DNA of 64,000 bases, taken from contig NZ_JAPDDR010000017.1 of assembly GCF_025950095.1 (NCBI RefSeq), positions 1 to 64,000 on the forward strand. The letters run 5' to 3'. The notes under the pieces were generated by a model, which had not been told where the DNA came from, searched no databases, and saw only the letters and a list, made by a program, of their open reading frames with translations. The position numbers and the translations under genes are program-made. Of this stretch, positions 8,703 to 16,230 are shown one piece after another; position 1 is the first letter of the stretch, and each line of letters opens with the position of its first letter. The stretch is from Luteolibacter rhizosphaerae. Lineage in GTDB: Bacteria; Verrucomicrobiota; Verrucomicrobiia; Verrucomicrobiales; Akkermansiaceae.

Positions 8703-8990
8703 CTAAACGGCATTCGGCTTGAGTTGGAGGATGGCGAGTCCGCACGAGGGGCAGCGGTGCCCGGGGGCGCGGGGCGTGGTGAGGGTGAACTCGAAGGATC
8801 CTCCGAAGATGGTGAGGCGCTTCCTCGGGAAGAAGCGCCATCCGGTCGGAGAGCCCTTGGTTCTCCAGTAGATGTGGCCGGTGACATTCCCTTCCTGCAT
8901 GGGACTGCCGCAGTTCGGGCAGTTCACTGCAGAGAGCGGGGCGGCGGAAGTGTTTTGAGGAGTTTGATATGGGTTGTCGGAATCAGCCAT
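8703..8990 (-). CDS. Small zinc-ribbon protein (PF20097/DUF6487-like)
   Basis: This 95-residue protein has two CxxC knuckles: CPNCGSPMQEG at about residues 24-34 and CPSCG near residue 80. Between them are a tryptophan (HIYWRTKGSP) and a beta strand (TIFGGSFEFTL). This matches small zinc-ribbon proteins of the PF20097 type, whose function is not known. Four cysteines probably bind one zinc. ATG 8990 opens a soluble protein without a signal peptide. It stands alone between intergenic regions. Confidence 0.72.
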   Translation of the reverse strand: MADSDNPYQTPQNTSAAPLSAVNCPNCGSPMQEGNVTGHIYWRTKGSPTGWRFFPRKRLTIFGGSFEFTLTTPRAPGHRCPSCGLAILQLKPNAV

Positions 8991-9140
8991 GGAGGGGTGC
9001 CTCTCTATGAGCCTTGGATGCTATCCCGGTCATTAGGGGAGGCAAGGAAGCGGTGTCCGGCTGTGTTGCGGGATTTGGGCCCGGTCGCGTGGCCGAGATG
9101 GATGGGCGGGCCGCGTTGGTCGCTTCGCAGGCACGGTGGG

Positions 9141-9157
9141 GCGGACTGAAGATCCGC
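9141..9157. repeat. Palindrome GCGGA-N7-TCCGC
   Basis: The sequence GCGGACTGAAGATCCGC forms a short hairpin. Its flanks (GGTGGGGCGGACTGAAG and CGGTCCCGG) look like a repetitive extragenic palindrome. I recall similar GCGGACTGAAGTCCGC words in related genomes but could not check this. Confidence 0.45.
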
Positions 9158-9278
9158 GGTCCCGGGTGGGACGATGAGGGGCAGATTCTGTTAGATGCTG
9201 TTACGAATCCGGTGAAGCGGGGGGAGAGGGGATATCGAACGAGAACAGGATGACGACTTCCGGGCGGACGCAAGCAGC

Positions 9279-9299
9279 CGGAAGCACGAAGTGCTTCCG
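9279..9299. repeat. Perfect 9-bp hairpin, REP-like
   Basis: CGGAAGCAC and GTGCTTCCG form a perfect 9-bp stem around a GAA loop. It sits 38 bases beyond the stop of rlmI (minus strand). It may act as a transcript-end hairpin, but there is no T tract, so a dispersed extragenic palindrome is the better guess. Confidence 0.65.
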
Positions 9300-9336
9300 C
9301 TACCATGGGGGCGGGGTGGGGCGTGCTCCTAGGGGA

Positions 9337-10497
9337 TCAGCGCCCGGCCATGAGTTCGGCGGTGATGCCTTTGAGATACTCGGTTTCCGGGATGGCGAGG
9401 AGGACGGGGTGGTCGGGGCGCTGGCCGTGGTTGGCGAGGAGGCGCAGGGACTTCTTCGCGTCCACGGCGGCATCGACGAGGTTCGATTGGAAGAGCTCGC
9501 GGCTGGCGTGGTGGGAGCAGCAGAAGGTGGAGAGGATGCCGCCCTTATCCAAGAGCTTGAGGGAACGGAGGTGGATCTCCTTGTAGCCGCGCATGGCGTC
9601 CATGAGGGTCTTCTTGTTCCGCGTGAAGCTAGGGGGATCGAGGATGATGAGGTCGTAATCCGGGGAGGCGTGCTTGAGGAAGTCGAAGACATTGTGGCCG
9701 ATGACTTCGATTTCGAGGCCGTTCAGCTCGGCGTTCCGGCGGGCGGCGGCGCAGGCGCTTTCGGAGATATCGACGGCGGTGACTTTCGCGGCACCGGCCT
9801 TGGCACAGGCGAGGGCGAAGCCGCCTTGGTTGGTGAAGCAATCGAGGACGCGCTTGCCCTTGGCGAGGGCGGCGACTTCGGCATGGGACTGGAGCTGGTC
9901 AAGGTAGAGGCCGGTCTTCTGACCGTCGAAGAGGTCGATCTCAAACTTCAGGTCGTTTGCCTCGACGATGAAGGCGCCGGGGTTCGAGCCGTGGACCATG
10001 GTGATTTCCTGCTCGATGCCCTCGGCCTTCAGGACCGGGGAGTCATTGCGGAGGATGATGGAGTCCGGAGCGACGAGTTCCTGGAGCGCGGCGACGATGA
10101 GATCGAGGCGCTGGCGCATGGCCAAGGTGAGGGTCTGGACGACGACGTGCGGGCCGTAGCGGTCGATGATGAGGCCGGGCATGCCATCGGATTCGCTCCA
10201 GACGAGGCGGGCAAGGGTGGGATCGATGCCGGAGCGCTGGCGGAGATCGATGGACTGCTGGATGCGGCGGAGGAAGAACTCGGCATCGAGGTCCTGTTTC
10301 CGGCGGGAGAAGCGGCGGGCGACGATCTGGGAGGCGGGATTGTAGATGGCGCTACCGAGGGATCGGTCTTGGAAGTCCTTGAGCGTGATGACGTCGCCCG
10401 GCTGGGGATCGCCGAAGGATTTCTTCACTTCGGTGGCGTAGACCCACTCGTGGCCGTGGAAGATGCGGGCGCGGGGAGCGATGATAAGACCGGGCAT
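9337..10497 (-). CDS. rlmI: RlmI-like 23S rRNA (cytosine-C5) methyltransferase
   Basis: This 386-residue protein has the RlmI/RlmO architecture. An N-terminal PUA domain (residues about 1-75, with RIFHGHEWVYATEV) leads to a middle region with DGMPGLIIDRYG. The C-terminal S-adenosylmethionine domain has VLDCFTNQGGFAL, AVDISESA and the motif DPPSF; the catalytic cysteine region is STFCCSHH. E. coli RlmI methylates C1962 of 23S rRNA, and length and motifs agree. The PUA N-terminus is conserved from the ATG at 10497. It is divergent from the histone-like gene, with about 150 bases between. Confidence 0.88.
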   Translation of the reverse strand: MPGLIIAPRARIFHGHEWVYATEVKKSFGDPQPGDVITLKDFQDRSLGSAIYNPASQIVARRFSRRKQDLDAEFFLRRIQQSIDLRQRSGIDPTLARLVWSESDGMPGLIIDRYGPHVVVQTLTLAMRQRLDLIVAALQELVAPDSIILRNDSPVLKAEGIEQEITMVHGSNPGAFIVEANDLKFEIDLFDGQKTGLYLDQLQSHAEVAALAKGKRVLDCFTNQGGFALACAKAGAAKVTAVDISESACAAARRNAELNGLEIEVIGHNVFDFLKHASPDYDLIILDPPSFTRNKKTLMDAMRGYKEIHLRSLKLLDKGGILSTFCCSHHASRELFQSNLVDAAVDAKKSLRLLANHGQRPDHPVLLAIPETEYLKGITAELMAGR

Positions 10498-10648
10498 GAC
10501 TTGGGGGGAAGCTTGGGGCGGGGAGGGTTCCGGGCAAGGCTGAAAGGTGCCTCCGGGCGGTGGTCCTGCGGGGCTGGCGTTTATTCTGAGGGATTTCCTC
10601 TTGCTACCCGGGCGGGCGGGGCCTTAAAACCCCGCCCCGACCAATATC

Positions 10649-10918
10649 ATGGGCCAGCAAACCAAAACGATCGTCAAGCGCCGCCGCCGCAAGCTCTACC
10701 TGAAGCGGAAGAAAGAGCAGAGCAAGGGCGGAGTCGCCAAGAAGACCTCCGTGGCGAAGAAGTCGGACGGCGCGCCTGCCAAGAAGGCTGCCGCGAAGAA
10801 GGCTCCGGCCAAGAAAGCCGCCGCGAAGAAGGCTCCGGCCAAGAAGGCCGCGAAGTCCGAGGACAGCGAGGCTCCGGAAGCCACCGAAGGTGCCGACGCT
10901 CCCGCCTCCGAGGAGTAA
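10649..10918 (+). CDS. Lysine/alanine-rich histone H1-like basic protein
   Basis: This 89-residue protein has three zones. Residues 1-25 are very basic (KTIVKRRRRKLYLKRKK). Residues 30-68 are repeats of the type KKAPAKKAAA, as in bacterial H1-like proteins (HC1/HC2, KAP repeats). The last 20 residues are acidic (SEDSEAPEA). Such tails bind DNA or RNA without sequence preference and suggest a nucleoid or RNA-associated role; this is inference. The basic N-terminal block does not look like the Lys/Ala tail and may be the specific functional part. ATG 10649 follows a long promoter region, and a strong terminator lies 30 bases after the stop, so it is a single-gene transcript. Confidence 0.78.
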   Translation: MGQQTKTIVKRRRRKLYLKRKKEQSKGGVAKKTSVAKKSDGAPAKKAAAKKAPAKKAAAKKAPAKKAAKSEDSEAPEATEGADAPASEE

Positions 10919-10947
10919 AGCGCTTCAAAGTAGCAATTATTTTCAGG

Positions 10948-10984
10948 GAGCCGGTTGCGATTCGTGACCGGCTCTCTTTCTTTG
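10948..10984 (+). terminator. Rho-independent terminator after the basic protein gene
   Basis: Stem GAGCCGGT (10948-10955) pairs with ACCGGCTC (10967-10974) and is followed by the T-rich tract TCTTTCTTT. It separates the histone-like gene from the YacP-like gene, which starts 8 bases further on. Confidence 0.88.
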
Positions 10985-10991
10985 TGGCGCG

Positions 10992-11384
10992 GTGGAGCAG
11001 CTTCTTATTGTGGACGGACATAGCGCGATCTTCGGGATCGAGGCACTGCGGGAACTGCACCACGGGCCGAAGCGGCATCTGGCGCGGCACGAGCTGATCA
11101 AGGCGCTGCGGGACATCGGGGACCGCGGGGAGTGGAAAGTGGTAGTGGTCTTCGACGGTCGGCACACGGAGCGCGGCTACGAGGGTGGAAACGAGGACGG
11201 GATCCTGATCATCTACTCCAAGGCACGGGAGACGGCGGATGCGGTGATCGAGCGGCTGGCGGCGCGCTTCGCGGAAAAGGGCGACCGGGTGATGGTGGCG
11301 ACCAACGACGGGATGGTGCAACTGACGGCCACGACCTTCGGCGCGGAAGCGATGAGGATCGAGGAGCTGGAAGAGTGGATGTGA
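10992..11384 (+). CDS. YacP-type NYN domain ribonuclease-like protein
   Basis: This 130-residue protein matches the NYN_YacP family (PF05991, PIN-like fold). It has LLIVDGHSAIFG at the N-terminus (acidic metal ligand Asp8), VVVVFDGRHTERG, YSKARETADAVIERL, and VATNDGMVQL with the second acidic pair. Bacillus YacP/Rae1 is an endoribonuclease acting at the ribosome on mRNA; the same activity is likely but unproven. GTG 10992 starts 8 bases after the terminator T tract, so its promoter must lie inside or upstream of the previous unit, or there is read-through. Short 7-bp repeats begin at its stop codon. Confidence 0.8.
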   Translation: MEQLLIVDGHSAIFGIEALRELHHGPKRHLARHELIKALRDIGDRGEWKVVVVFDGRHTERGYEGGNEDGILIIYSKARETADAVIERLAARFAEKGDRVMVATNDGMVQLTATTFGAEAMRIEELEEWM

Positions 11385-11411
11385 GCCAAGAGCCAAGAGC
11401 CAAGAGCCAAG
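11384..11411. repeat. Four tandem copies of AGCCAAG
   Basis: Four perfect copies of the 7-bp unit AGCCAAG begin at the last base of the YacP-like stop codon. They are followed by GATTTGAGAGTTGGGGATTG words up to about 11450. The tract is non-coding and lies just upstream of holB. Confidence 0.85.
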
Positions 11412-11464
11412 ATTTGAGAGTTGGGGATTGAAGGGTGGGGGATTGAGGGCTTGCATCGCCCGCG

Positions 11465-12475
11465 ATGGCTTTCCCGCCCGACCATGCCTTTGAACTGGTG
11501 AAGTCCGCCCATGAGCGCGGGCGTCTGGCGCATGCCTTCCTGATCAGCGGCCCGCGGGGCTGCGGGAAGGAGCGGCTGGCGGCACGGATCGTGAAGCTGC
11601 TGCAAGGCGGCGGTGGGGGCGGGGGCTTCGATCTCTTCGGCGAGCCGGTGGTGGAGGAAACTCCGCCGCTGGACGAGCTGGAGGGCGAGTGGGTGCGGAT
11701 CGTGAGGCCGCAATCGAAGTCGCGTAGGATCGTGGTGGACGCGATTCGGGAGCTGGAGAAGAGCCTTTACGTTTCCTCCGGGAGCAACTGGAAGGTGGGC
11801 GTGATCGTGGATGCAGACCGGATGGCGGCCGCGTCCGAGAATGCCTTCCTGAAGACACTGGAGGAGCCGCCGCCGCGGACCCTGCTGCTGCTGCTGACGC
11901 CGAATCCGGGCGCCCTTTTGCCGACGGTGCTTTCGCGCTGCGTGCGGATGCCGCTGACGGGGGTCACCGATCTGATGGAGGGCGCCGGCGGAGAGCTGGT
12001 GCGGGCGCTGGACCAGGCCTCGAAAGGGGGCTTCGGCTCGGCGACGGTGGCACTGACGCTGAAGTCGGTCTTCGCGACGATCCTGGAGCAGCGGAAAGCG
12101 GAAGCGGTGGAAGCCGCGGAAGCGCAGCTGGCCGAAGAGGAGAAGGCGCTGAACAAGGGTTTCGAGGGCGATTATCTGAAGCGGCGCGAGGAGGCGCTGA
12201 AGGCGGCGGCGGAGTCCGAGTATCTGGAGGAGCGCTCGCGCTTGTTCGAGGTGCTGCAGTCCTGGATGGCGGATGTACTGCGCTGCAAGACAGGCGTGGC
12301 GGCCGGGCTGGATTTCCCGCTTTCGGCAGAACAGACGCTGGCGGTGGCCGCGACCGAGGATCTGCCGCAACTGGTGCGGCGGATGGAGGCGCTGGGCGAG
12401 CTGCGCTCGACGCTGGACACGAACGCGCAGGAGCAGCTGGCGCTGGAGGTGGGTTTCCTGAAGGCCTTCGCCTGA
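11465..12475 (+). CDS. holB: DNA polymerase III delta' subunit-like clamp-loader ATPase
   Basis: This 336-residue protein starts with AHAFLISGPRGCGKERLA, a P-loop with the degenerate GPxGxGK form (residues 29-35) typical of delta'. Later come the sensor-like IVDADRMAAASENAFLKTLEEPP and the SRC motif in LPTVLSRCVRM. The clamp loader places the sliding clamp on primed DNA. The four-cysteine zinc module usual in delta' between the P-loop and the DEAH-like region is absent; a poly-Gly stretch (QGGGGGGG) is there instead. The C-terminal third is charged and alpha-helical. ATG 11465 is chosen because homologues begin close to the HAFL segment. It is convergent with the TPM gene. Confidence 0.8.
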   Translation: MAFPPDHAFELVKSAHERGRLAHAFLISGPRGCGKERLAARIVKLLQGGGGGGGFDLFGEPVVEETPPLDELEGEWVRIVRPQSKSRRIVVDAIRELEKSLYVSSGSNWKVGVIVDADRMAAASENAFLKTLEEPPPRTLLLLLTPNPGALLPTVLSRCVRMPLTGVTDLMEGAGGELVRALDQASKGGFGSATVALTLKSVFATILEQRKAEAVEAAEAQLAEEEKALNKGFEGDYLKRREEALKAAAESEYLEERSRLFEVLQSWMADVLRCKTGVAAGLDFPLSAEQTLAVAATEDLPQLVRRMEALGELRSTLDTNAQEQLALEVGFLKAFA

Positions 12476-12478
12476 GGA

Positions 12479-13066
12479 TCAGAATTCCTTGCCGCGGCCG
12501 GATTCTGCCTGTGCTTTGAGACCGAAGCCAGCGGCGACTTCGAGCGCGGCATTCTCTAACAGACGGTCGAGGCCGGCGATGACATCGAGGATCCCGCGGG
12601 TCCAGTGACCGTTTTTCCATGCGGGCTCGGAGAGTTCCAGCAGATGGTCCATCGCTTCGTCGCTGAGGAAGGGCTCGAGGCCGTAGCCGACGGTAAGTGC
12701 GGAGCGGCCTTGGCGGGGATCGATGGCGAGGAGGATGGCGTGGTTATTCTCGCCGCGGGAGGACTCGGTGGAGAGGCCGCCGCAATTGAAGAGCCAGAAG
12801 ACGTGGAGGGAGAAGGGATGCTCCTGCGGGAAGTGGTGGAGCAGGACGTGGAGCGAAATCTGGGGGAAGGTCCAGGCGAGCTTGCCGCCGACCTTGGCGA
12901 TTTTTTGAACCTCCTTCTTCGAGAGCGTGCCGGTGGTATCGCAGACGCCGCGGCTGATGCGGGGGACGGCACCGAGGATGGCGGTGGCGCGGTCGAGAGT
13001 GAGATGGCAATGCAGGCACTCCACCGCGGTTTCGGCGAGGGGGTGACTGCAATAGGGGCAGCGCAT
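12479..13066 (-). CDS. Zinc-ribbon plus TPM-domain protein
   Basis: This 195-residue protein opens with two CxxC knuckles (CPYCSHPL and CLHCHLTL), forming a small zinc ribbon. A TPM-like domain (PF04536) follows, with TLSKKEVQKIAKVGGKL, NHAILLAIDPRQGRSAL and VGYGLEPFLSD. TPM domains occur in thylakoid and bacterial membrane-associated proteins with proposed phosphatase or chaperone roles. There is no signal peptide or membrane helix, so this one should be cytoplasmic. The frame is open much further, to 14038, but that part is antisense to fabG; ATG 13066 begins the zinc ribbon. It ends 3 bases from the convergent holB and is divergent from fabG. Confidence 0.7.
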   Translation of the reverse strand: MRCPYCSHPLAETAVECLHCHLTLDRATAILGAVPRISRGVCDTTGTLSKKEVQKIAKVGGKLAWTFPQISLHVLLHHFPQEHPFSLHVFWLFNCGGLSTESSRGENNHAILLAIDPRQGRSALTVGYGLEPFLSDEAMDHLLELSEPAWKNGHWTRGILDVIAGLDRLLENAALEVAAGFGLKAQAESGRGKEF

Positions 13067-13183
13067 GGGGCCGATGTAAGCGGCGGGCACGAGGGGGCGG
13101 AAGAGCAAAGCGCGGCTTGCCGGAGAAGGGCGGAGGGCATTTCTCCATTGGCAAAGCTCCCGGGCCCGTCGCACGCTCCGTGC

Positions 13184-13930
13184 ATGCAACGCTTTGCAGG
13201 AAAGACGGCTGTGGTGACGGGCGGTGGACGCGGGATCGGTGGCTCGATCGCGATGGCATTCGCCGCCGAGGGGGCGAAGGTGGCCGTGGTGAGCCGCAGT
13301 GAATCGAGCTGCGGGAAGTCCGCGGAGGAGATCAACGCGCTCTATCCGGGAGCAGCGAAGGCTTATGCGATCGACGTGGCCGACCACGAAGCGGTGCAGG
13401 AGCTGGGCAAGACGATCATCGCGGACTTCGGCACGGTGAACATCCTGGTGAACAATGCCGGGGTGACGCGGGACGGCCTGCTGATGCGGATGAAGGAAGA
13501 GGACTGGGACACGGTGCTCGATACGAATCTCAAGGGTGCCTTCAACACGGTGAAGGCTTTCATGCGGGTGCTGATGAAGGCGGAGGATCCGCGGATCATC
13601 AACATCGCCTCCGTGATCGGCCTGATCGGCAATGCGGGGCAGGCGAACTACGCGGCCTCCAAGGCGGGCTTGATCGGCTTCACGAAGTCGGTGGCAAAGG
13701 AGCTTTCCGGACGCGCGGTGACCTGCAATGCGGTGGCACCGGGCTTCATCACCACGGACATGACCGGCGAGCTGCCGGAGAAGGTGCGCGAGGAGGTGCT
13801 GAAGAACATTCCGCTCTCCAGCTTCGGCGAAACGGGTGACATCGCTGCGGCGGTGCTGTTCCTGGCGAGCAAGGAAGCCCGTTACATCACCGGGCAAGTT
13901 CTTGCTGTCGATGGCGGGATGACGATGTAA
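13184..13930 (+). CDS. fabG: 3-oxoacyl-[acyl-carrier-protein] reductase
   Basis: This 248-residue classical short-chain dehydrogenase has VVTGGGRGIGG as the NADP-binding loop, NNAGVTRDGLLMRM, the catalytic Ser in IINIASVIG, Tyr/Lys in YAASKAG, and a C-terminal VDGGMTM. Motifs and length are those of FabG, which reduces 3-ketoacyl-ACP in fatty acid elongation. The frame is open upstream, but only ATG 13184 gives the standard N-terminus (MQRFAGKTAVVTGG). It is 12 bases upstream of sixA and probably in the same transcript. fabD lies elsewhere in the window (28484), so the fatty acid genes are not clustered here. Confidence 0.92.
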   Translation: MQRFAGKTAVVTGGGRGIGGSIAMAFAAEGAKVAVVSRSESSCGKSAEEINALYPGAAKAYAIDVADHEAVQELGKTIIADFGTVNILVNNAGVTRDGLLMRMKEEDWDTVLDTNLKGAFNTVKAFMRVLMKAEDPRIINIASVIGLIGNAGQANYAASKAGLIGFTKSVAKELSGRAVTCNAVAPGFITTDMTGELPEKVREEVLKNIPLSSFGETGDIAAAVLFLASKEARYITGQVLAVDGGMTM

Positions 13931-13942
13931 GTTTGCCGGTCC

Positions 13943-14419
13943 ATGGAACTGCTCGTCATTCGTCACGCAAAGGCCGAAGCCCACGGGCATCCCGGCGGGG
14001 ATGGCGAGCGCGCACTGGTCGCCAAGGGCTTCGAGCAATCGGAGAAGCTGGGTCGGTTTTTGAAGAAGATCGACCGGCGGCCGGACGTCGTTCTAACGAG
14101 TCCGCTGGTGCGGGCGCGGCAAACGGCGGAGCGGCTGTGTGAAGCTGCGGAAATGCCGGGGCCGGTGGTGCAAGGCTGGCTGGCCTGTGGAATGGACCCG
14201 GAAACGGCGATCCGCGAGCTGGTGGCCTTCAGCGATTTCGGGCGCGTGGCGATCGTCGGGCACGAGCCGGATTTGTCCTCGCTGATCGAGTGGCTGTTAG
14301 GTTGCAGCGGGAGTTCGGTGGAGGTGAAGAAGGCGAGTATCAGCGGGTTGCTGGTGCATCCGCCAGCGTGGCACGCGCGGCTGTTGTTTCACATTCCGCC
14401 GGGGATGGTGGGAGAGTGA
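13943..14419 (+). CDS. sixA: SixA-like phosphohistidine phosphatase
   Basis: This 158-residue histidine phosphatase has the phosphate pocket in VIRHAKA (Arg7-His8), the second Arg in VLTSPLVRARQTAE and the late His in AIVGHEPDLS. Small size and RHAKAE are characteristic of SixA, which removes phosphate from histidine residues in phosphorelay or PTS-type proteins. It starts 12 bases after fabG. Confidence 0.88.
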   Translation: MELLVIRHAKAEAHGHPGGDGERALVAKGFEQSEKLGRFLKKIDRRPDVVLTSPLVRARQTAERLCEAAEMPGPVVQGWLACGMDPETAIRELVAFSDFGRVAIVGHEPDLSSLIEWLLGCSGSSVEVKKASISGLLVHPPAWHARLLFHIPPGMVGE

Positions 14420-14471
14420 GACCCGGAAAGACCGCGATGGCCGACCTTTCCGGGAACTTTCTGAGCAGAAA

Positions 14472-14496
14472 GGGGCGCGAGACGCGCCCCCTCCTT
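14472..14496. terminator. Bidirectional hairpin terminator
   Basis: GGGGCGCG (14472-14479) and CGCGCCCC (14483-14490) form an 8-bp stem with a 3-base loop between the convergent sixA and GH43 genes. On the minus strand it is followed by TTTCTG, on the plus strand by CTCCTTGTTC. It probably ends transcripts from both sides. Confidence 0.75.
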
Positions 14497-14498
14497 GT

Positions 14499-16073
14499 TC
14501 AAGGCTTCGTGTAGCGGAGCTCGAAGGAATCGAACTTGCCGGTGTCGCCCGGCTTGCCGGCGACGACGAGACCGGCGCGAGGGGCGCGGTCCCAAGGCGG
14601 AATGAAGGCGCCGTCGATGGAGGGCTCGCCGACGGGCTTCCAGTCCTTGCCATCGCCACTGGCGGAGAAGCTGAAGAGGTGGCCTTCGCGGACGCTCATG
14701 CGGAGCTGGGTCTTGGAGCCTGCGGGAAGGGCGGTGCTGGCGAGCTGTTTGGCTTCGCCTTTCTCGACCTTCGAGAGGACGACGTTCTCGCCTTCGATGC
14801 GGAGGGCGAAGGCACTTTTGGAGTCGCCGTAGATGGCGATGCCCTCTTGTACGGGGCCGCTTGGGTCGATGGTGGCGGTGAGGGTGTAGTCGCCCTTCTG
14901 GACGCGGGTGCCGAAGAAGGTTCCGGCGAGGCTGGGCTCGGCGGCATCCGCGACGCCGAGTTGAAGCTGGCCTTCCGCAACGCTGGTCTTGGGCTCGCGC
15001 TGGAGATCCCACAGCCATGAGGGCGAGAGCTCGGGCGTGTCGAAGGTTTGAACGAAGTCGGCGGGCAGAGGAGCTTGCGACTTGCCGAAGGGAGAAGCCG
15101 CGGTGGTGGCAGGGGTGGTGCCATCGGCGAAGATGGGCCAGCCGTTGTCTTGCCAAGTGAGTTCGCCGAGCATGCCCTGGCGACCGGTGTAGACGTTCTC
15201 CTTCTTGTTGTAGGCGTGGTAGAGGAAGTAGCTGCGCTTGTCGGGGAGATCGACCAAGGTGCCGTGGCCGGGGCAGGTCCATTCATCGCCGCCGGAGAGG
15301 ATGGGGTTCACGGGGGAGGGTTCCCATGGGCCCTTCAGGCTCTTGGAGCGGGCGACCGAGAGCTCATAGTCGCAGCCCCTGCCGCAGCAGCCCTTCGGCG
15401 AGTAGAAGACGTAGTACCAGTCGCCGCGGCGGGTCATGACCTGACCCTCGGCGGAGATCGGCTTGCCATCGGCCTTCAGGATCTCGACCGTCTCGCCCTT
15501 CAGCTTCAGGAGATCATCGGTCATTTCCTGGAAGATGAGGGTGACGTCCTTGCCGCGCTCCAGACCGTAGGCTTTCCAAGAGAAGTAGAACTTGCCGTCG
15601 TTGTCCTTGAAGACGAAGCCGTCGATGGCCTCGGAGCCCCATTCGCAGATGATGCCGTGATCGGTGAAGCCCTTCGACGGGTCCTTACTGGTGGCGACGC
15701 CGATCACTGAGATGTTATCCGACTTCTTACGAGCGGTGTAGTAGACGTAGAAAGTGCCGTTGTGATGGTAGAGCTCGGGGGCCCAGAAGCTGCCCGAGGT
15801 CCACTCCGGCTTCTTGTCGAAGACATGGCCGACGTGCTGCCAGTTGACGAGGTCCTTTGAGGTGTAGATCGGGTAGTAGGGCGCCCACTCCGAGGAAGTG
15901 CCCGTGGCGTAGTAGGTATCGCCGACGAGGATGACGCTGGGGTCGCAGAAGTCACCGGCGATGACGGGATTGCGGAAGGTCGCGGAAGGCGCGTCTTGGG
16001 CGGAGGCTTGGAAAGAGACGGTGGTCAGGGCGGCGACCACCAGTGAAACGTGTTTTCCGAGGAGCGGATTCAT
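14499..16073 (-). CDS. Secreted GH43 family glycosidase with C-terminal beta-sandwich
   Basis: This 524-residue protein has a signal peptide (MNPLLGKHVSLVVAALTTVSFQASAQ). Residues about 30-325 form a five-bladed propeller typical of glycoside hydrolase family 43. FRNPVIAGDFCDPSVI carries the catalytic base Asp44, and AIDGFVFKDNDGKFYFSWK and a SAEGQVM segment (candidate acid Glu) follow. GH43 enzymes cut arabinose or xylose side chains of hemicellulose or pectin. Residues about 335-524 form a jelly-roll/concanavalin-like domain (FVQTFDTPELSPSWLWD, FSASGDGKDWKPVG) like GH43_C2 or DUF1349. ATG 16073 is chosen because it begins the signal peptide; upstream ORF codons are not conserved in character. 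Confidence 0.86.
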   Translation of the reverse strand: MNPLLGKHVSLVVAALTTVSFQASAQDAPSATFRNPVIAGDFCDPSVILVGDTYYATGTSSEWAPYYPIYTSKDLVNWQHVGHVFDKKPEWTSGSFWAPELYHHNGTFYVYYTARKKSDNISVIGVATSKDPSKGFTDHGIICEWGSEAIDGFVFKDNDGKFYFSWKAYGLERGKDVTLIFQEMTDDLLKLKGETVEILKADGKPISAEGQVMTRRGDWYYVFYSPKGCCGRGCDYELSVARSKSLKGPWEPSPVNPILSGGDEWTCPGHGTLVDLPDKRSYFLYHAYNKKENVYTGRQGMLGELTWQDNGWPIFADGTTPATTAASPFGKSQAPLPADFVQTFDTPELSPSWLWDLQREPKTSVAEGQLQLGVADAAEPSLAGTFFGTRVQKGDYTLTATIDPSGPVQEGIAIYGDSKSAFALRIEGENVVLSKVEKGEAKQLASTALPAGSKTQLRMSVREGHLFSFSASGDGKDWKPVGEPSIDGAFIPPWDRAPRAGLVVAGKPGDTGKFDSFELRYTKP

Positions 16074-16169
16074 GCGTCGTATAGGCCATGGCGGTGAGGC
16101 GGATGGCAAGGAGGGTTTGCGAAGCAGGGCAGGCGATGAGCCCGCTTCGCCGCGAGCGGGTTGATCTAA

Positions 16170-16200
16170 CCGCTAAATGCGCGAAAAAGCGCCAAATCTG
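16170..16200. repeat. Degenerate tandem repeat CGCNAAATN
   Basis: Three imperfect units of 9-10 bases (CGCTAAATG, CGCGAAAAAG, CGCCAAATC) lie between the GH43 and rhodanese genes, just after a CCCGCT...AGCGGG hairpin at 16141-16160. It is non-coding. Confidence 0.55.
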
Positions 16201-16230
16201 AACGACCAAGCATCGGGAACGCCGCGGCGA

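Larger units (their letters stand above)
8991..9336. other. Intergenic region with palindromic elements
   Basis: No gene is supported here. The region holds two separate palindromes (9141-9157 and 9279-9299), downstream of rlmI on the minus strand and upstream of the zinc-ribbon gene. Confidence 0.55.

Noticed and set aside
7658-8722. 354-codon plus-strand frame over the large secreted protein
   Set aside because: Antisense shadow; ends in repeat-containing non-coding DNA.
9250-11097. 615-codon plus-strand open frame over rlmI
   Set aside because: It is antisense to the clear RlmI gene and its translation is Gly/Asp/Glu/Val-rich, as G+C-rich codon bias predicts. It also crosses the start of the histone-like gene in another frame.
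12605-13183. Upstream extension of fabG (193 codons)
   Set aside because: It overlaps the TPM gene in antisense and has no SDR features; the SDR fold begins at 13184.
13067-14038. Upstream extension of the TPM protein frame
   Set aside because: It is antisense to fabG. The zinc ribbon begins at 13066.
14499-16073. GH43 as part of a polysaccharide utilisation locus with SusC/SusD
   Set aside because: No SusC/SusD or TonB receptor gene lies near; neighbours are housekeeping genes.
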